Assembly: GCA_029931535.1 (NCBI GenBank)
Contig: JAQPZY010001628.1
Coordinates: 1,498,501 to 1,562,500 of the forward strand
Direction: 5' to 3'
DNA length: 64,000 nucleotides
Source of the DNA: Margaritifera margaritifera
Taxonomy: Eukaryota; Mollusca; Bivalvia; Unionida; Margaritiferidae
The translations under genes and the position numbers were made by a program. The notes under the pieces are model-generated. The model was not told where the DNA came from. It saw only the letters and a list, made by a program, of their open reading frames with translations, and ran no database searches. This document shows, piece after piece, positions 22,170 to 32,306 of the stretch (position 1 is the first letter of the stretch; every line of letters begins with the position of its first letter).

Positions 22170-23138
22170 ATGGCATCTAATGTTCAGAATTTCATTTCAA
22201 AACCTACCCAGGAGGGGTTAGAGTGCATGAGAAAGGATGAGTTGCTCGAGCTTGCCAGAAAATACAGTCTATCTGAGGCAAAAGTATCATTGACAAAACA
22301 GGAGATAAAGATTATTTTAATTCAGTATTTAGTAGGAAAGGGAATTTTTGATAGCAGTGCTTTAAGTTTGAAGAGAAAGCCTGTATCTGGTTCTGACAGG
22401 AAATTAAGGGAATTAGAGTTAAAGAACCAGATTGATTTAGAATTGGCAAAGCTTCAGATTCAGAAAGAGAGAGAGAAAGAAGAGAGGCAGATACAGATGG
22501 AGAGAGAGAAGGAAGAGAGGCAGATACAAATGCAGAAAGAAGAGAGACAGATACAGATGGAGAGAGAGAAAGAAGATAGGCGGATACAGATGGAGAGAGA
22601 GAAAGAAGAGAGGCAGATACAAATGCAGAAAGAAGAGAGGCAGATACAAATGCAGAAGGAAGAGAGGCAAATGCAGATGGAGAGAGAGAAAGAAGAGAGG
22701 CAGATGCAAAGAGAAGAAAGGGAAATGCAATTTAAGTTAAGAGAATTAGAACTGGCAAACAGAGCACACTCCACTCCTTTAAACACAAGTCCAGGTTTTG
22801 ATGTTACTAGATATATTAGGTTAGTACCCCCTTTTCAGGAAAAAGAAGTAGATAAATACTTTCTTCATTTCGAGAAAATAGCTGAAAACTTGAAATGCCC
22901 CAGAGAGCATTGGACTTTGTTGTTACAAAGTGTACTTATTGGCAAAGCTCGTGAAGTCTACACTTCACTGTCAGTACAACAAAGCACTGATTATGATGTG
23001 GTTAAGGAGTACATCTTGAAAGCTTATGAGTTGGTACCAGAGGCATATCGACAAAGGTTTAGGAATTGTAGAAAAGAAACTGGACAAACTCATGTCGAAT
23101 TTGCAAGGGATAAAGAACAACTATTTGATAGGTGGTGA
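22170..23138 (+). pseudogene. gag: gag of the Gmr1-like element, broken before its end
   Basis: 322 codons from ATG 22170 to TGA 23136-23138. Residues 1-60 are an alpha-helical N-terminal region (RKDELLELARKY). Residues of about 90-200 are a long, highly charged coiled coil built from repeats of the type REKEERQIQM. From about 209 a SCAN-like capsid domain starts (VPPFQEKEVDKYFLHFEKIA and, later, AYRQRFRNC). In the family this protein forms the particle that packages element RNA. The domain is cut off after FDRW; its second half continues in another frame at 23132-23320. The break is one base, so this is a recent lesion or a sequencing error. No classical slippery heptamer is in frame here. 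Confidence 0.85.
22440..22730 (+). repeat. Coding minisatellite in gag (coiled coil)
   Basis: Almost pure purine on the plus strand. Units of 27 and 36 bases alternate, built from GAGAGAGAGAAAGAAGAGAGG and CAGATACA(G/A)ATG. Each unit encodes KEERQIQM with or without EREK. The opposite strand is open as a consequence and gives spurious leucine/serine-rich frames. Confidence 0.85.
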
Positions 23139-23320
23139 AAACCAAGAAAGTTGATCAAGCTTATGATAACCTCAGACAGCTCGTATTAATTGAAGAGTTC
23201 AAGAGGTGCATCCATAGTGATGTTAAAACCTATCTTGACGAGCAGAATGTGGAAACTTTGGAAAATGCTGCTCGTATGGCTAATGATAAAGTCCCTGACT
23301 CACAAAATTTCATTTGGTAA
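23132..23320 (+). pseudogene. Second half of the gag SCAN-like domain, shifted frame
   Basis: Frame -1 relative to the upstream gag reads DQAYDNLRQLVLIEEFKRCI and later LENAARMANDK, which fits the second helical half of a SCAN domain (LRELVLLEQF-like helix, then a C-terminal helix). It stops at TAA 23318-23320, where the frame returns by +1. Both shifts are single-base. Confidence 0.8.
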
Positions 23321-24392
23321 TAAATCGTCCTCTCAGCAGTTTTCTGGTGAAAAACCATTTCAATCTCATTCGAGTACTTCCAAATTTCACAACAGCACAA
23401 CTGTTAGGAATCAAACATCTGATAAGACTGATCAGAAATCCTTATCTCTTCCTACGTGCACTTATTGTAAAACGAAAGGGCACGTTATTTCTGATTGCTT
23501 CAAGTTGAAAAATAAGCAACAGAGTAAAGACAGAGCTTTTCCAAATGCTCTTATTTCTACAAGGTCAAGGTCACGGTCTTGTATTGAAAGCAATACATTT
23601 GTTGGGTCAAACAAACCCCAGTCTGATTCTATTTTGGAGGCTTATGAACCATTCATGTCAGAAGGTTCTATATCACTTATTGGTGATTCTGCCAAACCTA
23701 TCCCAATTAAAATATTAAGGGACACTGGAGCTTCTCAGAGTCTTTTATTATCAGGTACTTTGCCTTTGTCTGAGGAGTCTTCTTCAAGTGAAAGTGTTCT
23801 TGTTCAGGGAGTAGAGTGCGGCTTTGTAAATGTTCCTCTCCATTGTGTAAATTTGGCATCAGACTTAGTTTCTGGACCTGTGACTGTTGGGGCAGTGACT
23901 TCTTTACCCATAGAGGGTGTTCATTTATTACTAGGCAATGACCTAGCTGGAGATAAGGTTGTGGTTAATCCACTTGTAACTGACAAGCCTTGCTTGGATC
24001 AGAAAGTTGATCCTGTCGAAACTGAAATCCCTGATTTGTACCCTGCTTGTGCAGTTACTAGAGCTATGGCAAAAAGAGCTCTTGAGAGTGATGTTGATCA
24101 GGATATTATTCCTTTAGCTGACACATGTATTGGTCAGTCTTTTGATGAGGTCACTTTTTCCTCAGGTATTGATCAATCAAATGGTATTGATCACAGTGAT
24201 CCTCTTTTGGCAACTCATTCTCTTTGTTCTAATCAGGATGACAAACGACAATCCCTTGTCGTTGAACAGGAGCAAGATCCCGAGATATCTTGTTTGTTTC
24301 AGAGGGCTATTAGTGAAACTGAAGCCACACAAGTTCCAGTGTGTTACTTTGTGAAAAATGGGGTCCTTATGAGGAAAATGGAGACCACCTGA
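23318..24392 (+). pseudogene. CCHC zinc knuckle and protease part of gag-pol
   Basis: This frame carries CTYCKTKGHVISDC (23457-23498), a CX2CX4HX4C nucleic-acid-binding knuckle, and then an aspartic protease with DTGAS (from 23721) and the flap/second-loop motif LLLGNDLAG (about 23925). The protease would cut the polyprotein during particle maturation. The frame ends at TGA 24390-24392, shortly after an A4 run (24375-24378) where a +1 shift separates it from the integrase frame. Confidence 0.85.
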
Positions 24393-24417
24393 TGTACCCG
24401 CTGGTGACGAGTGGTCA

Positions 24418-27030
24418 GTGAGCTATCAAATTGTTGTTCCTAAGTCATATCGACAGGAAATTCTTAATTTAGCCCATGAAACTCCTTTGGCTGGTCATTT
24501 AGGAATCCGTAAGACTTATCACAAGATCTTGAATCATTTTTATTGGCCGAAACTCAAAAGTGATGTTTCTAAATACTGCAGATCTTGTCACACTTGTCAA
24601 ATGGTAGGAAAACCCAATCAGAAGATACCTAAGGCTCATCTGCAACCTATTCCTGCATTTGATGAACCATTTAGTAGAATAATGGTAGACTGTGTTGGTC
24701 CTTTACCTAAAACCAAGTCAGGCAACCAATACTTGTTGACCATCATGTGTACATCTACAAGATTTCCAGAAGCAATTCCTCTGAGAAATATAAAAACTAA
24801 AACTATTGTGAAAGCTTTGGTGAAGTTTTTTACACTTGTTGGCCTTCCCAAATCTGTCCAGTCAGATCAAGGGTCAAATTTTATGTCTAGAATTTTCCAA
24901 CAAGTTATGCATGAATTAGGCATCCAACAGTTTAAATCTTCTGCCTATCACCCTGAAAGTCAAGGTGCTTTGGAAAGATTTCATCAAACTTTGAAGAATA
25001 TGATTCGATCATATTGCTTTGATACAGAAAAGGATTGGGATGAGGGTGTTCATTTGTTGTTGTTTGCTGTTAGGGAATCAGTTCAAGAGTCGTTGGGTTT
25101 TAGTCCCTTTGAACTAGTTTTTGGTCATACTGTCCGTGGACCACTGAAATTATTGAAAGAGAAACTTCTTTCAAATGAAGACTCAAAGATTAATCTTCTT
25201 GATTATGTTTCTGATTTCAAATACAAGTTGTCAAAGGCCTGTGAAGTAGCAAGAACTAATCTTCACACTACCCAGTCAAAAATGAAATTAAGGTATGACA
25301 GAAATTCACAGGAAAGGAGTTTTAAACCTGGTGACAAAGTTCTGGCTCTCTTTCCCATACCTCAGAATCCTCTTCAGGCTAAATTTTTTGGTCCTTATAC
25401 CGTTGAAAAGAAAGTAAATGACTTAAATTATATCATTAACACTCCTGGGAGACGGAAACAGAAACAACTTTGTCATATAAATATGTTAAAGGAATATTTT
25501 GACAGAGATAGCCCAGCTAATTATTCTGTTAATTTAGTTGTACCTGTCCCACACAGTGAAGATATCAACGATGGAGTACGATCAGACTATAGTGACTCTG
25601 GTATAACCAATCTTCGGAATTCAGAAATATTGAACAACCTAGACCAGAAACTTTCACATCTACAACAACAGGAAAGAAATGAACTAAAACAGCTATTACA
25701 TGACTATGAGCACTTGTTTCCTGATGTTCCAACACGAACAAGTAAAATTTATCATGACGTTGACATTGTAGATTCTGCGCCTGTGAAACAGCATCCTTAT
25801 AGGATGAATCCTCTCAAACAGAACTATCTGAAGAAAGAAATTCAGTATTTACTGGAGAATGATTTCATAGAACCAAGTTGTAACTGGAGTTCACCATGTA
25901 TTCTTGTTCCCAAGCCAGATAATACATTCCGTATGTGTACTGACTATAGAAAAGTCAACAGTGTCACCAAAACTGATTCATTTCCGATCCCAAGAATGGA
26001 CGATTGCATTGATAAAATTGGAAATGCGGAATATGTCACCAAGTTTGACCTTTTAAAAGGATTCTGGCAAATTCCACTGACGGAAAGGGCAAAAGAAATT
26101 TCAACATTTGTAACTCCAGATGGACTTTATCAATATAAAGTCATGCCGTTTGGAATGAAAAATTCGCCTGCAACGTTTCAACGTCTGATGAACATGATAA
26201 CATTTGGTCTTGATAATTGTGACGCTTATATCGATGACGTCATTATCTACAACAACACCTGGGAAGATCATTTGGAAACCATTCGAAAATTCTTTGATCG
26301 ACTCAGTGATGCGAATCTGACAATTAATTTGAGCAAAAGTGAGTTTTGCCATGCTTGTGTCACATTTTTAGGACATATTGTGGGACAAGGTCAAGTTAAA
26401 CCTATAGAAGCTAAGGTCAAAGCTATCTCTGAATTTCAAGTTCCAATTTGTAAAAAGCAACTGATGCGATTTCTAGGTATGGCTGGATATTATCGGAAAT
26501 TTTGTTCCAATTTTTCCAAAATTGCTGAACCTTTGACAAGTTTATTGAGTAAGAAAGCCAAATTTTATTGGTCTGACAAGTGTCAGGAATCTTTTGACAA
26601 GTTAAAGGCCATGCTTAAGAATGCACCAGTTCTTTCTGCACCAAATTTTAGCCAATCATTTAAATTATCTGTTGATGCAAGTGATGTAGGGGTTGGTGGA
26701 GTATTGATTCAGGAAGACAAAAGTGGTGTGGATCACCCTGTGTGTTATTTTTCTAAAAAACTAAACAAGCACCAGAAAAATTATTCCACAATTGAGAAGG
26801 AATGTTTGGCTTTGATATTGGCTTTACAGCATTTTGAAGTGTATGTTACCTCAGCTCTTTCTCCAATTATTGTGTACAGTGATCACAATCCCCTTACTTT
26901 CATCAACAAAATGAAAGATAAAAATCGGAGATTGTTGAGATGGAGTTTGATATTGCAGGAATATAACATTGACATTAGACACATCAGGGGAAAAGACAAT
27001 GTGATTGCAGATGCACTCTCACGTGCCTAG
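24418..27030 (+). CDS. pol: pol: integrase, reverse transcriptase, RNase H (870 codons, unbroken)
   Basis: Numbered from codon 24418. Residues 20-60 form the integrase HHCC zinc region (GHLGIRKTYHKI and CRSCHTCQ). The catalytic core triad is D91, D150 and E186, with 35 residues between the last two. A chromatin/DNA-binding C-terminal part lies around 300-360. Reverse transcriptase follows: FRMCTDYRKVN (about 504-514), KFDLLKGFWQI (D544) and YIDDVIIY (D606, D607). RNase H has D753, E793/E795 and D822, and ends ADALSRA. All catalytic residues are present, so this segment could be functional by itself. The true start is not at 24418: the domain runs in from the protease frame across a +1 break and would be translated as part of a polyprotein. 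Confidence 0.92.
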   Translation: MSYQIVVPKSYRQEILNLAHETPLAGHLGIRKTYHKILNHFYWPKLKSDVSKYCRSCHTCQMVGKPNQKIPKAHLQPIPAFDEPFSRIMVDCVGPLPKTKSGNQYLLTIMCTSTRFPEAIPLRNIKTKTIVKALVKFFTLVGLPKSVQSDQGSNFMSRIFQQVMHELGIQQFKSSAYHPESQGALERFHQTLKNMIRSYCFDTEKDWDEGVHLLLFAVRESVQESLGFSPFELVFGHTVRGPLKLLKEKLLSNEDSKINLLDYVSDFKYKLSKACEVARTNLHTTQSKMKLRYDRNSQERSFKPGDKVLALFPIPQNPLQAKFFGPYTVEKKVNDLNYIINTPGRRKQKQLCHINMLKEYFDRDSPANYSVNLVVPVPHSEDINDGVRSDYSDSGITNLRNSEILNNLDQKLSHLQQQERNELKQLLHDYEHLFPDVPTRTSKIYHDVDIVDSAPVKQHPYRMNPLKQNYLKKEIQYLLENDFIEPSCNWSSPCILVPKPDNTFRMCTDYRKVNSVTKTDSFPIPRMDDCIDKIGNAEYVTKFDLLKGFWQIPLTERAKEISTFVTPDGLYQYKVMPFGMKNSPATFQRLMNMITFGLDNCDAYIDDVIIYNNTWEDHLETIRKFFDRLSDANLTINLSKSEFCHACVTFLGHIVGQGQVKPIEAKVKAISEFQVPICKKQLMRFLGMAGYYRKFCSNFSKIAEPLTSLLSKKAKFYWSDKCQESFDKLKAMLKNAPVLSAPNFSQSFKLSVDASDVGVGGVLIQEDKSGVDHPVCYFSKKLNKHQKNYSTIEKECLALILALQHFEVYVTSALSPIIVYSDHNPLTFINKMKDKNRRLLRWSLILQEYNIDIRHIRGKDNVIADALSRA

Positions 27031-27160
27031 AAATGTAATATTGCTTGATGTAATTAAGTCCAGTATCATAAAACATGTTCTTATGTAATTTGGGTTATTG
27101 TAGTATTAGATGTATATTCAAAAGAAAGCTTTATTGTATAAATCTTTCTTTTTCTTTATG

Positions 27161-27168
27161 ACGGGAGG
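27161..27168 (+). other. Polypurine tract
   Basis: ACGGGAGG stands immediately before the 3' LTR, the position of the plus-strand primer. The tract is short and has one C. Confidence 0.5.
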
Positions 27169-27920
27169 TATTATGTATGATGTTTATATAATATTATAAA
27201 TATTTTAGGAAATTGTAAATGTTTCTTCACTTTAATATTTGCTTAAATCTTAATGTTATCAGGAAAAACATGTTTAACTAGTGTCCTTGAATTAGGTTGT
27301 TTTGATCAATATGTTTTCTCAATTTGAAGGTCAAGGTTGATTTTTGTTTACAAGTAAAAATTCCATTAAGATGACTCATGTTCTAGAACATTCTGTCATG
27401 TGACCAATCTTTATATATACCATGTTTGGTGGACATTTATTCAGTTTTGACATTACCATCAGTCTTGTAAAGAGCTATTACAGTTGTGAAAATTCATTCC
27501 AAATTCTAAGAGAGGAATTATTTTAAATATTCATTGGATTATAACAGTGCTCATAAACTTTTGGATTTTGGATTTTTAATTGATGATTTTGGAATTTATG
27601 TGAACTTATTCAGAGATTTTGGAATACTTCATTTTGACATCAGCACATCAAAGATTTCTAGTACATCAGGACTTTGGAGACCATTAGCACATCATAACAT
27701 TCAAGGACACAGCCGTGAATTTGGAACATTCTATATTTAGGACTTGTGATTAGAACAATCATTCTTATTGGATTATTAGGATTTCAGAACACATTACTGT
27801 AAGTGACTTTTTGATTTTTCATTTTAATTATCTAGTAATAAATTGCTTGTTGATTTTTACTTGATTTGTTGGTTTCACTTTCTTTCTGTTACATTTTTCT
27901 TAGACCATAGAGTCGTAACA
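27169..27920 (+). repeat. 3' LTR, 752 bp
   Basis: Same length as the 5' LTR; two differences were noticed on reading the copies side by side. One alters the terminal TG to TA, which would impair integration of a new copy. TATA at about 27413 and AATAAA at about 27837. Confidence 0.93.
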
Positions 27921-27978
27921 GTTGACAGTTGTGCCTGTCTCCTTAGCCCCTAGGGACTTATTCTATGGGTTAAGGGGG

Positions 27979-28228
27979 GCCCAGGCTGGCTGAGTGGTCT
28001 AAGGCGCTCGCCTTTACAGTTCACTGACATCTCACCTCTGTCCATGTGGGTTCGAGTCTCGTGCTTGGCCAATGTGGGTATGTGAGAAAGCTTGCCAGTA
28101 GCTTCCTGTGGGTTGCTGGTTCTTCACGGGGTTTTCTCTGGTTTTTCCTCTACCAAATATACTGACCACCATGTATAGCCTATGATGTGCTGAAAAATGG
28201 CGTTAAACCCATCACAACCAACAAATCC
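27979..28228 (+). mobile_element. tRNA-derived SINE, long-variable-arm type
   Basis: TGGCTGAGTGGTCTAAGGCGC (A box of Leu/Ser-type tRNA) and GGTTCGAGTCTC (B box) head the element. A body with TAGCTTCCTGTGGGTTGCTGG and the tail GCGTTAAACCC, then ACAACCAAC, follow. The body resembles the shared core of metazoan SINEs. A truncated relative lies at 50391-50515. Confidence 0.8.
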
Positions 28229-28229
28229 A

Positions 28230-29640
28230 TGGGTAAAGACTTAGAAGCTCTGAAGGTCCCCAAACTATAACCATATATATACATTCAACAGAACATGTCA
28301 AAACAAATTCAGATCTGCAACCAAACATTGCCCCAGGGTCTGTCTTTAACCCCATTCTCAAATACAAAGATTTGCAAGTCCTGTTTCTTTAAGGATTCTC
28401 CCAGAAGGGCTTGTAGTATGGACTGAGATTGCTTAATCAGATAATGAGTAGCAGACACATATGGAATAATGTGGCCTCTTACTGACAGCAATCACCCAAC
28501 ATGTACTCAGCTCTGGAATTATATGGAGATAATTCGGGCACCCTGCAGTAGGAACGCAGAGGGACAATTCAGTGATAAAAAATTTGTCACTCGAAAATGT
28601 ACAAAATTCCATTATAATTCTTAACATGATCATTTTTAATAATATTCAGCTGTCTGATTGGGCTTTCACATTGGGAAAAATGGTTGCCCGGCAATCATTT
28701 TTAGTTGTCACAGGCTCTTGGACAATGGATTTTTTTACCCCTGATACTTGATGTTTATCAAAACTTACATAAAGCAAATTGTACAGGATGCTTTCTGTTA
28801 TTTTGGAAGCCATATTAATGGTGCAAGTGCAAAAATGCACCTCCATTATATGGTCCAGATTTTGTTTACTTCCTTTCTTCCCCTATTGTGAGTATTGTTG
28901 GTCAGGGTAGATAAACTACACTAATATTTCATAGATGTAACTTTGAGTAGCACTAAATGTAATTAAAACTGAATCCTGGGTGCATATATGCTCCTTTACA
29001 CCTTGCATCATGTGACCATACTGTATCAAAATGGCAGTCATCAAAGAAGCGGTTATTAATTGTGAGTTTATAATCAAAGTCAAAGCTTCTTCAGTATATT
29101 GTTTTGAATGCATTTGCTGGCTTTTGTTGCCAGAGCACAGTTCATAACCATGTAATATGTGAAATTATTTAGCAGAACCATTATTCAACCAGTGAAGAAA
29201 AGAAGTAAAATAAAAAATCAGGAGGTTACAAACAAATGGGGAGGGTATGTGAATACTATAAGTGTATGTATACAGATGCTGAGCATGAATAGATGAAATC
29301 ATACATATAACCAGTATTTCCCACTGTGTCCATCCAGACCACCAGGCACTTACTCTAAGGGGAAAATCATATGGGGTAGGGGCATTTTAGGTAAGCATGT
29401 TTATATGTAAGAAACAAATAGCTTTTTAAATGAATTTTCTAATATAACTCATGGTAAGGATTTTTATTTCCTCAGGCAGAGTTTATGATACAGTTGTGAA
29501 ATTTTTGTATTTTACATACAACCATTAGTGGGCCAGTTTAGATCACAATTTTGATTACAAAATTTTCATACACTTAAAGAAAAATCTCTAAATCATCTAA
29601 GTTCATGCTATCGACAGGAACAAAGAGCTTTATTATTTTG
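28230..29640 (+). other. Intronic stretch with no recognised feature
   Basis: AT-rich part of SCPx intron 3. Short open frames only, no repeat recognised. Confidence 0.45.
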
Positions 29641-29644
29641 GAAG

Positions 29645-29957
29645 GAGTCATGGTAGCTCATTGGTTGAGGTGTTTGACTTGTGACTAGCTGAGGTTACCT
29701 TAGCTTAATAAGCCCCTAATTATACTGATGGTGGCAACTTCAGAGCTGAAGTCAAATGCAAAGATATTTTCAGCAGAGTTGCCAGATCATTGGGATCTGG
29801 TATTTCTCCTGAAAATGTATGAGGGTTTGATTCTCACCATTGTATCAGCTCAGATTGACTGCCATGGTATGTCCTTGGGCAAGGTAATTTACTTGCCTTG
29901 GCCCATTATAACAAAAAAGTCTTGCTGTGCTGTTAAACACCAAAATCAAGCCAAACT
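29645..29957 (+). mobile_element. Probable tRNA-like SINE
   Basis: CATGGTAGCTCATTGGTTGAGG looks like an A-box region. GGGTTTGATTCTCACC is a B box, far downstream, so the head carries an insertion. The tail GTTAAACACCAAAATCAAGC matches the tail type of other SINEs here. Confidence 0.6.
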
Positions 29958-30204
29958 TATTATTTTGGAGATTTGTTGTTTATTTTTTAATTTTATTTTT
30001 TAGATTTAGTGTTTTTTAAAGATCAGGGCCACTAATACTATAAAATACATAGTATTTGAGATATGATGACTTGCTATTGGTTAACGAAAGGGCTTTCTTA
30101 GATTTTGTAAAACAAAAATCTTCATACATGAGAATCCAGATATGACTTATGATAGAGCAATCACCAAAACTTGTATTTCTGGTATTAAAGCTTTTTTCGT
30201 GCAT

Positions 30205-31425
30205 TTTAAGCTCAACTGGCCATAAAGCCTATTGAACTTATGTCATGGCTTTGTGTCTGTGATGCATCATCCATCCATCCATCAATAATTGCTTGTTTCC
30301 ATTCTGAAGGCTATATTTCTGATCTGATTTTGATCAGACTTGGAATATGGGCTTGTGTCTGATTGGCTGGGCTTGTTACCACTCTGAAGGCAAAATTGTC
30401 GATCCAGTTTTATCAAACTTGGAATATGGTTATATCATCAAGCTCTTGGATGAGTTTGACAGTGAGTGAGATGCATATTAATGAGGTGATCTTGCATTTC
30501 ACTGAAAGAGATTGTTACCAATCTGGAGACCATATTTCTGATCCAGTTTTGATGAAAGTTGACATGGGCTTATATCATCAGGATCATGAATGAGTTCAAC
30601 AATGAGCACGATCCACACATAATTATGAGGTGATCTTGTGTTTGATTGGCTGAGTTTGTTACCAATTAGGAGATCATATTTATGATTTGACTTGGAATGT
30701 GGGCTTGCATTATGAAGTTTTCTGAGGAGTTTTACTGATCAAGATTTACATATATTAATGAGGTGATCTTGCCTCTGATTGGCTGAACTTGTTAGCATTC
30801 TGGAGACCATATGTCTGATCCGACTTTTATCAAATTTGGAACTAGGGCTTATATCATCAAGATCTCAGAGGAGTTCGATAATGAGTGAGATCCATGCATA
30901 TTAATTATGTGCTCTTGCATCTGATTGGCTGAGCTTTTCAACACTCTAGCAACTATATTTCTGATGAGGTTCTGATCAGATTTCTTAAATAGACTTGTCA
31001 TCATCACTATGTTGGATGAGTATGATCATGTGTAAAATATAAACATATTTATAAGTAATCCTATTTCTGATTGGCTGTGCTTGTTACCACTGTAGAGACC
31101 AAATTTTTAATTGGATTTTGCTCCAACTTGCAATAAAAGCTTTTATCTTCAGTGTCTTCAGTAGGGTCTATAAAATAAGTGAGATTTGCATATATTAATG
31201 AGATGGTCTTGCATCTGGTTGGTGGAGCTTGTTGCCACTCTAGATCTAGAGACTATATTTCTCATACAATTACAAAAAAATGTAAAATAAGTACAATCGA
31301 CTTTGTATAGAGCTTAGGAGATAATTTACATAATGTTGTGTTCTTACAATACTACATAAGCCTGCTTAGTGAATTGGTCAACTGTTAAGTTATGTAAGAT
31401 AGGTGAGCAATATAGTGGCCTTTTG
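30205..31425 (+). repeat. Family 2 array: leader, 7-8 units of about 145 bp, trailer
   Basis: Leader AAGCTCAACTGGCCATAAAG, which can pair with TTGAACTT 20 bases on. Units repeat TGATTGGCTGAGCTTGTTACC, CTGATCC(A/G)(A/G)TTTTGATCA, GGGCTTATATCATCA and ATTAATGAGGTGATCTTGC, with decay. The trailer (TTACAATACTACATAAGCC, then TGGTCAACTGTTAAGTTATG) is shared with 37105-38310. It ends about 20 bp before exon 4. Confidence 0.85.
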
Positions 31426-31438
31426 TTTATTTATACAG

Positions 31439-31503
31439 GTGACTCTACATGTGGCCAGCGAGCTGTGTACCAACTTGGTTTAACAGGCATCCCAATTTAC
31501 AAT
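31439..31503 (+). CDS. SCP2: SCPx/SCP2 exon 4 (residues 67-88)
   Basis: Encodes GDSTCGQRAVYQLGLTGIP and IYN, matching the SCPx thiolase segment before the active-site loop. One residue is missing between Tyr and Leu relative to the human protein. Acceptor TTATTTATACAG, donor GTAAGA, phase 0. A tandem-repeat element ends within about 25 bp of this acceptor, so the pyrimidine tract and possibly the branch point lie beside or inside repeat-derived sequence. Confidence 0.93.
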
Positions 31504-31771
31504 GTAAGATTAATAGCATCAATCATATGCACAGGCATATGATAGGGAAATCCCACCAGACGTTCAGAATTTTTGGGCAGGGATGATGATTTGCTGAGTT
31601 CTAGCCCACCAGTTCTGATTCTGAGGCTGGGAGTTCCCTATCCCACACCAGTGCATTTGATGGATTGTTTTTCTCTCATTTTTCACCTGGGAAGGTTGTT
31701 GGAAAAAGATGTGTTATCATCAATATTGATATAGCTTTAGGAATACATAATATTTTCTAAAAGTTTAACAT

Positions 31772-31893
31772 CAGGGGTATCAAACATATGGCCCATGGGC
31801 CGGATACGGCCCGCCTGACTCATTATTTTTTTATTATTATTTATTATTCATATCAAATCTGGCCCACCATAGCAAATGAGTTTGACACCCCTG
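31772..31893. mobile_element. hAT MITE, CAGGGGT...ACACCCCTG termini, copy 1
   Basis: 122 bp with ends CAGGGGTATCAAACATATGG and TGAGTTTGACACCCCTG, flanked by GTTTAACAT and GTTTACAT (8-bp duplication with one indel). An inverted copy is at 54705-54821. Confidence 0.85.
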
Positions 31894-32233
31894 GTTTACA
31901 TCATTAGAAATAGCATACAAAGTTTAGTTTACAAGAAAAATTTTGTTGTAAACAAGCGTTATTGTTGAAAGATTGGAAACATTTTTATCTTTTAATACTT
32001 AAAACTGCAAGAAATATTGCAGACATGCATTATCATATTTCATGTAATGTTTTTTTTCAAGGTATGAAAAATAATCTGTAGAAAAATTAATGATCATTTT
32101 GGGGAAGATGAAAAGTAAAGGACTTAACATTGGTGAAAACTAAAAGATATCTACATGATCATAAATATTAAATTAACATGCATTGTAATTGCACTAAAGC
32201 ATCATGCATTAGAATAGGATGTTGTAAGATTTG

Positions 32234-32306
<73 letters not shown>

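Larger units (their letters stand above)
21255..27920 (+). mobile_element. Full-length Ty3/gypsy LTR retrotransposon, Gmr1-like domain order
   Basis: A 6,666-bp element with two 752-bp LTRs and GTTG duplicated at each side (21251-21254, 27921-27924). The order read along it is gag (coiled coil, SCAN-like capsid), CCHC knuckle, protease, integrase, reverse transcriptase, RNase H. Integrase ahead of RT with gypsy-type RT and integrase sequence is the signature of the Gmr1 group, unlike ordinary gypsy elements. The LTRs differ at two positions seen (21256 G versus 27170 A, and one in GATAGG/GAGAGG), so the insertion is young. Three single-base frame changes break the coding region near 23136, 23317 and 24376. 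It sits in SCPx intron 3 in the gene's orientation. A solo LTR (10983) and an LTR fragment (48891) show older activity. Confidence 0.93.

Noticed and set aside
22437..22786. Minus-strand leucine/serine-rich frames opposite gag
   Set aside because: They are the complement of the purine minisatellite; composition keeps the antisense open.
23110..23145. Programmed -1 frameshift in gag
   Set aside because: No in-frame X XXY YYZ heptamer at the junction and the frame returns by +1 about 180 bases later, which fits two lesions or errors better.
24418..24420. GTG at 24418 as the pol start
   Set aside because: Conserved sequence continues upstream in the same frame, and the integrase is normally part of a polyprotein; GTG here is only where the open frame was cut.
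27979..28070. Genuine tRNA-Leu or tRNA-Ser gene
   Set aside because: The acceptor ends do not pair properly and the sequence continues into a SINE body and tail shared with another copy.
31439..31503. Missing residue in exon 4 as a lesion
   Set aside because: One residue fewer than human in a loop, frame kept and flanking motifs intact; ordinary family variation.
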